Notes under the pieces: model-generated
The model's input: only the letters and a program-made list of their open reading frames with translations
What the model was told of the DNA's origin: nothing
Database searches by the model: none
Source: Polaromonas sp. YR568
GTDB taxonomy: Bacteria; Pseudomonadota; Gammaproteobacteria; Burkholderiales; Burkholderiaceae
NCBI GenBank assembly: GCA_945871335.1
Contig: CAMBWM010000120.1
Coordinates: 1 to 7,127, forward strand
Length of the DNA stretch: 7,127 bases
Reading direction: 5' to 3'
Part shown: piece after piece, positions 1 through 6,350 of the stretch
Position numbering within the stretch: the stretch's first letter is position 1
Layout: every line of letters starts with the position of its first letter
Translations under genes and position numbers: made by a program

Positions 1-993
1 GACCTGGACGCCTTCATGGCCGAGATGGCCGCGCTGTATGCGCGTGGCGCGCGCAACTTCAAGTTTGTGGACCGCACCTTCAACTTGAAGGTGGAGCATT
101 CGGTGCGCATCTTGCAGTTTTTTTTAGACCGCATGCAGGTGGCCGGCGGTGTGCCTGATTTGTTTGTGCACTTTGAGGTGGTGCCCGACAGCCTGCCGGA
201 CCGGCTGAAAGATTTGATCGTGCAGTTTCCGGCCGGCTCGCTGCAGTTTGAAGTGGGCGTGCAGAGTTTCAACCCCGAGGTGCAGCAGCGCATTTCGCGC
301 AAGCAAGACAACACCAAGACCGCCGACAACCTGCGCTGGCTGGTCACGCAAAGCCAGGCGCATGTGCATGCCGATTTGATTTTTGGCCTGCCCGGTGAAA
401 CGCTGGAGAGCTTTGCCGAAGGCTTTGACCGGCTCTACGCTTTGCGCCCGCATGAGATTCAGTTTGGCATTTTGAAGCGCTTGCGCGGCACGCCGATCAC
501 GCGGCACACGGCCGACTTTGCAATGGTCTACGACCCGCAAACGCCGTACACGATTTTGCAAAACTCGACCATTGACTTTGCCACGCTGCAGCGCATCCAG
601 CGCTTTGCCCGCTACTGGGACATGGTCGCCAACTCGGGCCGCTTTATGCGTGCGCGCACGCTGCTGCTCGAAGGCACTGAGGCTTTGCCGGTGGCTGCGT
701 TTGATGCTTTTTTAAATTTCAGTGACTGGTTGTGGGCCACCACGGGCAAGACGCATGAGTTCGCTTACGAGAAACTGGTGGACGTGCTGTTTGCGTACCT
801 GTGCAACAAGCGCGGCTTGCCGCCAGCCGTGTTGCGCGATGCCTTGTTGGCCGACTACCTGGCCAGCGGCGCACGCGGCAAGCCGGCTTGTTTGGCCGAG
901 GCCTTGCAGGCGATAGCGCAACCGCTCACGCCGGCCGGCCAGGCGCGGGCGCAGCGACAGGGTCGGCATGTGAGCCAGGGGCAGGGGGATTGA
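1..993 (+). CDS. B12-binding/radical SAM protein, C-terminal part (5' truncated)
   Basis: The reading frame is open from base 1 to the TGA at 991-993, so the gene starts upstream of the window; the ATG at 16 is internal. About 330 residues are visible. They hold the second half of a radical SAM barrel: the strand FKFVDRTFN (about residues 20-28), then EVGVQSFNPEVQQRISRKQD (about 84-103), then HADLIFGLPGE (about 124-134), a set typical of the Elp3/MiaB/HemN-like fold. The rest, with YDPQTPYTIL and a helical tail, resembles the DUF4080 C-terminal region of cobalamin-binding radical SAM proteins. The CxxxCxxC iron-sulfur motif and the B12-binding domain would be upstream and cannot be checked. 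The reaction is unknown for this subgroup. It is convergent with the neighbouring cluster and uses many TTG leucine codons, so it is probably unrelated host backbone. Family call is fairly sure; the DUF4080 assignment is from memory of the family. Confidence 0.85.
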   Translation, partial: DLDAFMAEMAALYARGARNFKFVDRTFNLKVEHSVRILQFFLDRMQVAGGVPDLFVHFEVVPDSLPDRLKDLIVQFPAGSLQFEVGVQSFNPEVQQRISRKQDNTKTADNLRWLVTQSQAHVHADLIFGLPGETLESFAEGFDRLYALRPHEIQFGILKRLRGTPITRHTADFAMVYDPQTPYTILQNSTIDFATLQRIQRFARYWDMVANSGRFMRARTLLLEGTEALPVAAFDAFLNFSDWLWATTGKTHEFAYEKLVDVLFAYLCNKRGLPPAVLRDALLADYLASGARGKPACLAEALQAIAQPLTPAGQARAQRQGRHVSQGQGD

Positions 994-1073
994 ACGAGTT
1001 CAACCGTATTCAGGCAACACCCTTGCAGAGCGCCTTTTTCTAGAAGGACAACGACGCGCAAAGCGCCGCAGAA
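994..1073. other. Convergent intergenic gap, no clear terminator
   Basis: These 80 bases separate the stop codons of two convergent genes. There is a short AGGC...GCCT pairing (1012-1015 with 1032-1035) that ends in a run of five T at 1035-1039, but its loop is 16 bases and the stem only 4 pairs. A GCGC-AAA-GCGC hairpin lies at about 1056-1066 without a T run. Neither makes a convincing intrinsic terminator. Confidence 0.4.
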
Positions 1074-2054
1074 TCAGTTCACCGTTGCGCCCGACTCCTG
1101 CACGACGCGTTGCCACTTGGCGACATCGCGCTTGACCATGGCAGGATAGTCGGGCTGTGGCCCGGTGATGGCCTGGAAGCCGGCCTGTTCGATACTTGCG
1201 CGAATCTCGGGCAGGGCCATCAACCCCATCGCGTCGGCCCGAACTTTTTCAATGCGATCCTCGGGTGTTCCGGCTGGCACGAACAACCCGAGCCAGGAGG
1301 CGGACTCATAACCCGGCAAGGTGTCTGCAATGGGCGGAACATCTGGCAACACCGGTGAACGTGTAGTCGTCGTGATACCCAGCGCACGAAGTTTTCCGCT
1401 GCGGATGTGGGCCAGTAGTGGGGGCAGATTACCGACGAATACCTGCGCCGAGCCTGCGATCAAGTCATTGATGGCGGGATTCGCGCCCTTGTAAGGTACA
1501 TGCAGCATCTTCACGCCTGCCATGACTGAAAACAACTCGGCGTTCAGATGCGCAGACGTGCCATTGCCGCCCGAAGAGAACACGTAGCGCCCGGGATTCC
1601 GGCGCAACAGCGCGATCAGCTCGGCCACGCTGTTGGCCGGCACACTGGCATTGACCACGAGAACGCTAGGCGCCGATGCAAGCAGGGCCACCGAGCGCAG
1701 GTCACGGACCACGTCGAACGGTAGTTTTGCGTACAAGGCCTGGTTGATCGCCTGGGCACTTGCATTTCCCATTAGCAGCGTATAGCCGTCCGGGTTGGCC
1801 TTGACGGCCACTTCCGTGCCCAGTACGCCGCCGGCCCCTGCTCGGTTCTCAATCACGACCGGTTGCTGCCAAAGCACTGCCAGCCGTTGGCCGACAGCCC
1901 GGCCCATGATGTCGGCACCATCGCCAGGCCCGGCTGGCACAACTATCTTGACGGTCTTGGTTGGAAATGGCTGCGCGTGCGTTTGCACGGCCACCAAGCA
2001 AGTTGCGATGGCCATAAAAATCGACATGGACAGTGATCGAACACGAACGCGCAT
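1074..2054 (-). CDS. Bug-family (TctC-like) periplasmic solute-binding receptor 1
   Basis: A 326-residue protein of normal length for Bug receptors, the extracytoplasmic binding proteins related to tripartite tricarboxylate transporters. Residues 1-27 are a signal peptide: an Arg-rich start, a hydrophobic core (IFMAIATCLVAV) and a likely cut after THA27. Family landmarks follow: FPTKTVKIVVPAGPGDGAD (30-48) with the conserved Asp48, IENRAGAGG (68-76), NPDGYTLL (87-94), the GNGTSAH loop (163-169) and HVPYKG (185-190). The usual PGG of the first loop is PGD here. These loops bind the carboxylate of the ligand in characterised relatives. The ATG at 2054 has a good GAGGA site. It lies 73 bases after the stop of hydrolase 1 and is probably the last gene of the same transcript. 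No TctA or TctB membrane gene is beside it, which is common for Bug genes. Ligand unknown; a role in uptake or sensing of the hydrolase substrate or product is inferred from context. Confidence 0.93.
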   Translation of the reverse strand: MRVRVRSLSMSIFMAIATCLVAVQTHAQPFPTKTVKIVVPAGPGDGADIMGRAVGQRLAVLWQQPVVIENRAGAGGVLGTEVAVKANPDGYTLLMGNASAQAINQALYAKLPFDVVRDLRSVALLASAPSVLVVNASVPANSVAELIALLRRNPGRYVFSSGGNGTSAHLNAELFSVMAGVKMLHVPYKGANPAINDLIAGSAQVFVGNLPPLLAHIRSGKLRALGITTTTRSPVLPDVPPIADTLPGYESASWLGLFVPAGTPEDRIEKVRADAMGLMALPEIRASIEQAGFQAITGPQPDYPAMVKRDVAKWQRVVQESGATVN

Positions 2055-2062
2055 GATGATGA

Positions 2063-2067
2063 TCCTC
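2063..2067 (-). promoter_or_regulatory. Ribosome-binding site of Bug receptor 1
   Basis: On the minus strand GAGGA lies 8 bases before the ATG at 2054, which supports this start over the internal Met10 codon. Confidence 0.7.
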
Positions 2068-2127
2068 AGATTGCGAAAGGGTTAAGAAGAACGACAGAAA
2101 CCGTGACAGGTGCGGCGACAGTCAGCG

Positions 2128-3591
2128 TTACACGAAACGGACGCTTGCGTCCGTTCCGGGTGGTGGCGTTGCGCCAAAGGTGCCGCGGCGAATGACTGCC
2201 TCACGACCGCCGTTGCGCTCGACGATATCGGCTTGATCGGCTTTTGCGCGGCGATCGACCTCCTCGGGGTCACAGATAGAACGCAGCTCGGCCTGCAATT
2301 GCGCCAGCACCGCCTGCCGTGCCGGATCCTGAGCGAGGTCCTGTAATTCTTGTGGATCGTCCTGGAGGTCAAACAACTGCGGTCGCATACCAACGTAGTG
2401 CACTAGCTTGTAGCGGCCCTTGCGCAGCATGAAAGCGCCGGTGGCGGCGCCGGCAGCGTGGTATTCGGAGAACGCCACACGCTCGGGTTCCTGCGGCCCG
2501 CGTGCCAGAGAGAGCAGGCTACGCCCCGGCTTGTCGGCGTCTTCCGGTACCGCACTGGTGCCGGTGCAATCGAGAACGGTGGGAAACACATCGACCAGTG
2601 ACACGGGTGTCGACACCACATGCCCGACCGGCACATCGGGACCGGCCATGATCATCGGGATGGCTACCGATTCTTCATAGTGGTTGGACTTGCCCCACAA
2701 ACCGCGCACACCCAAGTTGTCGCCATGGTCGCTGGAATACAGGACCCGGGTTCGAGTGGCCAGTCCGCTATTGTCCAGCGCACCCAGAATTTGGCCAATG
2801 TTGTGGTCGAGGAACGAACACAACGCAAAGTAGCTCGCGGTGGCGAGCCGGCGCTTATCGTCATCGAAGTAGTCGTTCCAGACGAAGCACTTGCGGATTG
2901 CCTGCAGCCACGGATGATCAGGCCATTCGTCCGGGTGGCACGCCTTGGGCAGGGGCATATCCTCGGGCGGATACAAGGCGAAGAACTCTGGTGGTGCGAT
3001 CAGCGGGAAATGTGGAGCAACCAGGCCAACATACAGAGTCCAGGGTTCCGGTAAGGTGGGCGCGATCTCACGCAGCCACTGGCTCGCGCTGGCCGTGATA
3101 GCGCGGTCATATTGGGTATATGTTGACTCTCCGGGGCCAAGTTCCTCAGACAGCGTGCGTGTCTTGTGCCGAACCGGCATCGGGTCGCGTACCGAGCCCA
3201 ATAAATCGCCCAGGCCGCCAATGATGTGCATTGGCATGATGGTCTCATCGAAGCCGCCGAGCACGGAGTCATCCCGGTAATGCAGCTTGCCGATCGACAC
3301 GGCCTTGCGGCCCGCCTGCGTCAGCCGATGTGCCCAGGATGCCGGCTGCCCTTCGTAGGAAATCGCATTGTCCCAAGTACCGAGTTGATGCACGTAGCGG
3401 CCGGTGGCCAGCGATGCACGCGCCGGAACGCAGATCGGGCAATTGGTATAGGCATTGGTGAATCGGGTGCCGCGTGCCGCAAGCCGGTCCAAGTGTGGCG
3501 TTTGAACTATCGGATGACCGCTGCATCCCATGTAGCGGGAAGCCTGCTCATCTGAAACGATCACCAGCAGATTGTGCGCATCGGTTGTCAC
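2128..3591 (-). CDS. Sulfatase-fold hydrolase 1 (formylglycine type)
   Basis: An alkaline-phosphatase-superfamily hydrolase of 487 residues from the GTG at 3591. The frame stays open to an ATG at 3636, but GTG has an AGGA site 8 bases upstream, gives a start like that of the paralogue (VTTDAHNLLVIVSDEQ) and puts its catalytic His at the same number, so I prefer it. Visible parts: metal residues in VSDE (Asp14, Glu15); the signature NCPICVPARASLATGR, in which Cys54 would be oxidised to formylglycine, the nucleophile; GKLHY (Lys102, His104); APHFPL (His194); SSDHGDN (Asp288, His289); WGKS (Lys301). The Asp-His pair instead of Asp-Asn is the pattern I recall from phosphonate monoester hydrolases and choline sulfatases, so the substrate may be a sulfate ester or a phosphonate/phosphate ester. 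No signal peptide, so cytoplasmic. A formylglycine-generating enzyme must be encoded elsewhere. It sits between its paralogue and a Bug receptor gene. Confidence 0.92.
   Translation of the reverse strand: MTTDAHNLLVIVSDEQASRYMGCSGHPIVQTPHLDRLAARGTRFTNAYTNCPICVPARASLATGRYVHQLGTWDNAISYEGQPASWAHRLTQAGRKAVSIGKLHYRDDSVLGGFDETIMPMHIIGGLGDLLGSVRDPMPVRHKTRTLSEELGPGESTYTQYDRAITASASQWLREIAPTLPEPWTLYVGLVAPHFPLIAPPEFFALYPPEDMPLPKACHPDEWPDHPWLQAIRKCFVWNDYFDDDKRRLATASYFALCSFLDHNIGQILGALDNSGLATRTRVLYSSDHGDNLGVRGLWGKSNHYEESVAIPMIMAGPDVPVGHVVSTPVSLVDVFPTVLDCTGTSAVPEDADKPGRSLLSLARGPQEPERVAFSEYHAAGAATGAFMLRKGRYKLVHYVGMRPQLFDLQDDPQELQDLAQDPARQAVLAQLQAELRSICDPEEVDRRAKADQADIVERNGGREAVIRRGTFGATPPPGTDASVRFV
3029..3047. 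repeat. 19-base block shared with hydrolase 2 gene
   Basis: The stretch is identical to 4658-4676 and in both genes encodes the end of PWTLYVG just before the catalytic APHFPL. It is the longest exact match between the two genes that I noticed by eye and reflects their common origin, not a separate element. Confidence 0.7.
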
Positions 3592-3599
3592 GATTGGAA

Positions 3600-3603
3600 T
3601 CCT
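3600..3603 (-). promoter_or_regulatory. Ribosome-binding site deciding the GTG start of hydrolase 1
   Basis: On the minus strand CAGGAT places AGGA 8 bases before the GTG at 3591. The upstream ATG at 3636 has only GAAAG-like sequence at poor spacing, so this site favours the shorter protein. Confidence 0.55.
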
Positions 3604-3635
3604 GTTGAGTGGAGAAATGGAAAGACAGATAGGCA

Positions 3636-3664
3636 TTCATACCAATCTTTCACCATTTTGGCAT
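3636..3664 (-). promoter_or_regulatory. Possible sigma-70 promoter ahead of hydrolase 1
   Basis: On the minus strand ATGCCA (3664-3659) and TATGAA (3641-3636) are 17 bases apart, each matching four of six consensus positions. A TGG triplet just before the second hexamer resembles an extended -10. Transcription would start near 3629, giving a leader of roughly 38 bases to the GTG start and excluding the ATG at 3636, which falls inside the -10. It lies in a 153-base gap, long for an operon interior. Pattern by eye only. Confidence 0.3.
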
Positions 3665-3744
3665 CTTTGATAAGTCGAGAACCCGCGCAGAACCCTTGCC
3701 CTCGCCCCTGCAGGCCGATCACGAATTCAAGAAGCGCGCCCGAC

Positions 3745-5220
3745 TCAAGTGGTCTTGCCCGTGTACATCACCGGCGCGGCGCCCGGGGGTGGTGAGAATC
3801 GAAACATACCTCGCTTGAGGATGGCTTCTACGCCTCCGACGTCAGCAATTTTTTGGGCCTGGTCGGCCAGGCACAGAGCGTTGACCGCCTCTGGGTCAAC
3901 GATCTTGCGCAAAGCCTTCTCGCAGTCTTGCAATATCGAGGAGTAGGCCGGATCGGCGCCAAGGTCTTTTAATTCTTGCGGGTCAGACTTCAGGTCATAG
4001 AGCATCGCTGGCATACCCACGTAGTGGATGTATTTGTAAGACCCCTGACGGATCATGAATACGCCAGTGGCCGAGCCGGCCGCATGGTATTCAGACATCA
4101 CGGTGCGCTCTGGAATCTGGCCGGCTGCAATGTCCAGCAGCGAATGCCCTGGCAGGTCTGCGTCCTGCGAATTCATGGGCACGCCCGTGCATTGCAAGAT
4201 GGTCGGGAAAATATCGAGCAAGCTGACCGGCGTATCGCAGACAGCGCCTTGTGGCACTCCCTCACCTGCCACGATCAGGGGGATGCCTGCCGATTCCTCA
4301 AACATCGTCGACTTGCCCCAAAGTCCACGCGCACCCAGGTTATCACCGTGGTCCGAACTGTAGATCACGCGGGTCGACTCCTCCAGCCCGGCCTCTTTAA
4401 GGGCAGCCAATACTTGACCTACGTTGTCGTCCATGAAACTGACCAGCCCGTAGTAAGCGGCTAGCGCGCGCTGAATCATTTCAGGGCCTGTAAAGCCGTC
4501 GTCAAAGATCTGGGAGCGCCGCAGCTTCTCAATAAAAGGGTGATGCACCGGGCGCTCGCCGGCCGCGTACTGAGAGGGCATGGGCATGCTCTCGGGCGGG
4601 TAGAAATCATAGAACTCTTGGGGTGCAATCAGTGGAAAGTGGGGCGCAACAAAACCCACATACAGAGTCCAGGGTTTGTCGCCACTCTGCGATGCCTGCT
4701 CTTTCAACCAGCGCACGGTGGCGTCCCGAACGGCACGGTCATAGCGGGTGTAGTCTGACTCGCCCGGTCCAGCCTCGGGACCTATCAGTGACGAACTCTG
4801 GCGAACTGGCAGCTCCTGGCGTATCAGCCCGAGCAAGTCGCCCAGACCGTCGACGATATGCAGCGGCAGGATCTCTTGGTCAAACCCGTTGCGTTGGGGG
4901 TCAGATTGGGTGTAATGGAGTTTGCCCACCGACACGGCCCGATGGCCCTGCGCCATGAGACGGTGCCCCCAGCTCGGCTGCTCGCCCTTGTACGCAATCG
5001 CGTTATCCCAGCAGCGCGTCTCGTGAACCTGCCGGCCCGTCGCCAGACTGGCCCGCGCGGGCACACAGATAGGGCAGTTGGTGTATGCGCTGGTAAAGCG
5101 GGTTCCGCGCTGGGCGAGCGCATCCAGGTGAGGCGTTTTGATCTGCGTATTGCCGTAGCTGCCGGCGATTTTTTTATTGTGTTCATCCGACAAAATGAAC
5201 AGCATGTTGGTGGGCTTCAT
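3745..5220 (-). CDS. Sulfatase-fold hydrolase 2 (formylglycine type)
   Basis: A paralogue of hydrolase 1 along its whole length, by eye more than half identical. From the ATG at 5220 it has 491 residues; a TTG at 5232 overlapping the stop of the previous gene would add four. Key positions in the ATG numbering: LSDE (Asp12, Glu13), NCPICVPARASLATGR with the formylglycine Cys52, GKLHY (Lys100, His102), APHFPL (His194), SSDHGDN (Asp290, His291), WGKS (Lys303). All active-site residues I can align with hydrolase 1 are kept, so both should be active. No signal peptide is seen. The ATG starts 8 bases after the stop of Bug receptor 2, so the two are co-transcribed and probably translationally coupled; the best Shine-Dalgarno candidate, GGAAG, is weak and 13 bases away. 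The paralogues differ in the middle (about 180-260) and at the C-terminus, which may set different substrate range. Substrate unknown; choline-sulfatase-like and phosphonate-hydrolase-like activities are both possible. Confidence 0.93.
   Translation of the reverse strand: MKPTNMLFILSDEHNKKIAGSYGNTQIKTPHLDALAQRGTRFTSAYTNCPICVPARASLATGRQVHETRCWDNAIAYKGEQPSWGHRLMAQGHRAVSVGKLHYTQSDPQRNGFDQEILPLHIVDGLGDLLGLIRQELPVRQSSSLIGPEAGPGESDYTRYDRAVRDATVRWLKEQASQSGDKPWTLYVGFVAPHFPLIAPQEFYDFYPPESMPMPSQYAAGERPVHHPFIEKLRRSQIFDDGFTGPEMIQRALAAYYGLVSFMDDNVGQVLAALKEAGLEESTRVIYSSDHGDNLGARGLWGKSTMFEESAGIPLIVAGEGVPQGAVCDTPVSLLDIFPTILQCTGVPMNSQDADLPGHSLLDIAAGQIPERTVMSEYHAAGSATGVFMIRQGSYKYIHYVGMPAMLYDLKSDPQELKDLGADPAYSSILQDCEKALRKIVDPEAVNALCLADQAQKIADVGGVEAILKRGMFRFSPPPGAAPVMYTGKTT
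4658..4676. repeat. 19-base block shared with hydrolase 1 gene
   Basis: Exact partner of 3029-3047, coding for the same PWTLYVG segment. It marks sequence conservation between the duplicated genes. Confidence 0.7.
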
Positions 5221-5228
5221 GGTGCTAA

Positions 5229-6227
5229 TCAATCTTCCATGGGGATGTTGGCGCGCTTGATCAGGTCTTGGTGGCGCACGCGCTCCAACTTGAGGAAGGC
5301 CTCAAATTCTGCGGGGGTGGTCATACGCGGCACCACGCCTTGCAATTGGAACTGGCTCTGCACCCGTGGGTCTTTGAGCGCGGCGACGAAGGCGGCGTGC
5401 AATTTGCGCACGATGGGCTCAGGGGTTCCGGCGCGCAGCACAAGGCCCCACCACTGGGTGATTTCATACTGGGGTACGGTGTCACTGAGCAGGGGCACGT
5501 CGGGAAGCGCTGGGTCGGGGCGTTGTCCTGTAGAGGCCAATGCCTTGAGGCGTCCGCCCGAAATAAACGCCTTGGCAGAAGCCGGCGAAGTGATCATGAG
5601 GTCGACCGTACCAGCCACCACATCATTGAGTGCCTGAGGGGCGCCCTTGTAGGGAATGTGAAGCATCTGGGCTCCAGTGAGCGCATTGAGTAACTCACCC
5701 GCCAGATGGGCCGGCGAACCGATGCCAGCGGAGCCAAACTGCACTTTGCCTGGATTGCTTTTAATGTGCTGAACCAATTGCGCCATCGTGTCGACCTTCA
5801 GAGAAGGGCCGACGACCAGCACGTTAGCCGACTGCCCTACTATGGTGAGCGCTAAAAAGTCGGTGAAGGGATCATATGGCAGCTTCTTCTTGATGTATGG
5901 CGCCACCGTTAACGCGGAGGGACCGGCAAACACCACCGTATAACCATCGGGCGCCGCCTTGGCAGCTGCGTCCAGAGCAATCACCCCGCCGGCCGAAGGC
6001 TTGTATTCGATGATGACCGGTTGGCCCAAAGACTTGCTGACATGATCGCTCAAAATTCTGGCCAAGATGTCCGGCGCGTTGCCAGGAGGCTGGCTCATCA
6101 CCATCCGGATCGGCTTGCTGGGGTAAGTGCTGGCGTCTTGCGCCTGAACCGCGGTACACGCGACTGCGAAAGAGGCGGCGAAAGCCAATACCTGATTCCA
6201 GCTTCGCTTTGGGAATTGAAGGCTCAT
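5229..6227 (-). CDS. Bug-family (TctC-like) periplasmic solute-binding receptor 2
   Basis: A 332-residue Bug receptor. The frame is open to 6293, but the ATG at 6227 has a strong AAGGAG site and begins a proper signal peptide: FPKR at the start, a core LAFAASFAVACTAV and a likely cut after VQA29. The longer version would bury this signal peptide behind 22 residues. Landmarks: YPSKPIRMVMSQPPGNAPD (35-53) with conserved Asp53, IIEYKPSAGG (72-81), APDGYTVVFAG (92-102), GIGSPAHL (168-175) and HIPYKG (190-195). The first loop reads PPGNAPD instead of the usual PGG-type loop, and YKPSAGG replaces the common NKPGAGG, so the ligand pocket may be unusual. It is clearly diverged from receptor 1, more so than the two hydrolases are from each other. 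It is the first gene of the block, 123 bases after the LysR gene and directly in front of hydrolase 2. Ligand not known; probably the substrate or product of the hydrolases. Confidence 0.93.
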   Translation of the reverse strand: MSLQFPKRSWNQVLAFAASFAVACTAVQAQDASTYPSKPIRMVMSQPPGNAPDILARILSDHVSKSLGQPVIIEYKPSAGGVIALDAAAKAAPDGYTVVFAGPSALTVAPYIKKKLPYDPFTDFLALTIVGQSANVLVVGPSLKVDTMAQLVQHIKSNPGKVQFGSAGIGSPAHLAGELLNALTGAQMLHIPYKGAPQALNDVVAGTVDLMITSPASAKAFISGGRLKALASTGQRPDPALPDVPLLSDTVPQYEITQWWGLVLRAGTPEPIVRKLHAAFVAALKDPRVQSQFQLQGVVPRMTTPAEFEAFLKLERVRHQDLIKRANIPMED

Positions 6228-6233
6228 CGATAT

Positions 6234-6239
6234 CTCCTT
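6234..6239 (-). promoter_or_regulatory. Strong ribosome-binding site of Bug receptor 2
   Basis: AAGGAG on the minus strand stands 6 bases before the ATG at 6227. It fixes this start and rejects the in-frame start at 6293, which would lie far upstream of the signal peptide. Confidence 0.8.
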
Positions 6240-6299
6240 GGGCGTCGGCCGCCAGTATTTATGCGCTGATGCTAGCCGCCCCAGGTCACGCAAGATAGT

Positions 6300-6317
6300 G
6301 AATCTTTATAAAGAATC
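6300..6317. promoter_or_regulatory. AT-rich palindrome, candidate operator of the receptor-hydrolase block
   Basis: The 18 bases GAATCTTTATAAAGAATC are symmetrical at 16 positions, with a perfect 12-base core TCTTTATAAAGA. It stands out in a GC-rich context, lies in the gap between the LysR gene and Bug receptor 2, and is centred about 80 bases before the receptor start. It also contains a T-N11-A spacing (6303 and 6315), the loose signature of LysR-type operators, though not exactly centred. I see no convincing -35/-10 pair nearby; TATCTT on the minus strand (about 6290-6295) is one weak -10 option. Confidence 0.4.
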
Positions 6318-6350
6318 CATGCGTTTTAGCTATGTAATGAATTCGGGCCT

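Noticed and set aside
124..561. Minus-strand frame of 145 codons inside the radical SAM gene
   Set aside because: Shadow of the well-supported plus-strand gene, with no family motif of its own.
1012..1039. Stem-loop plus T run as terminator of the radical SAM gene
   Set aside because: The stem has only four pairs and the loop sixteen bases, so it is too weak to call.
2620..4464. Plus-strand frames antisense to both hydrolase genes that share short similar peptides such as IQSPGF
   Set aside because: The similarity is a by-product of the conserved sense-strand sequence of the two paralogues, including the shared 19-base block; nothing suggests real antisense genes.
4858..5637. Plus-strand open frame of 259 codons
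   Set aside because: It is antisense to both hydrolase 2 and Bug receptor 2 and crosses their junction. Its protein has no recognisable motif, and the opposite strand encodes clear families with ribosome-binding sites.
6228..6293. Extended N-terminus of Bug receptor 2 from 6293
   Set aside because: It would place 22 residues before an ordinary signal peptide, and the strong AAGGAG site points to the ATG at 6227.
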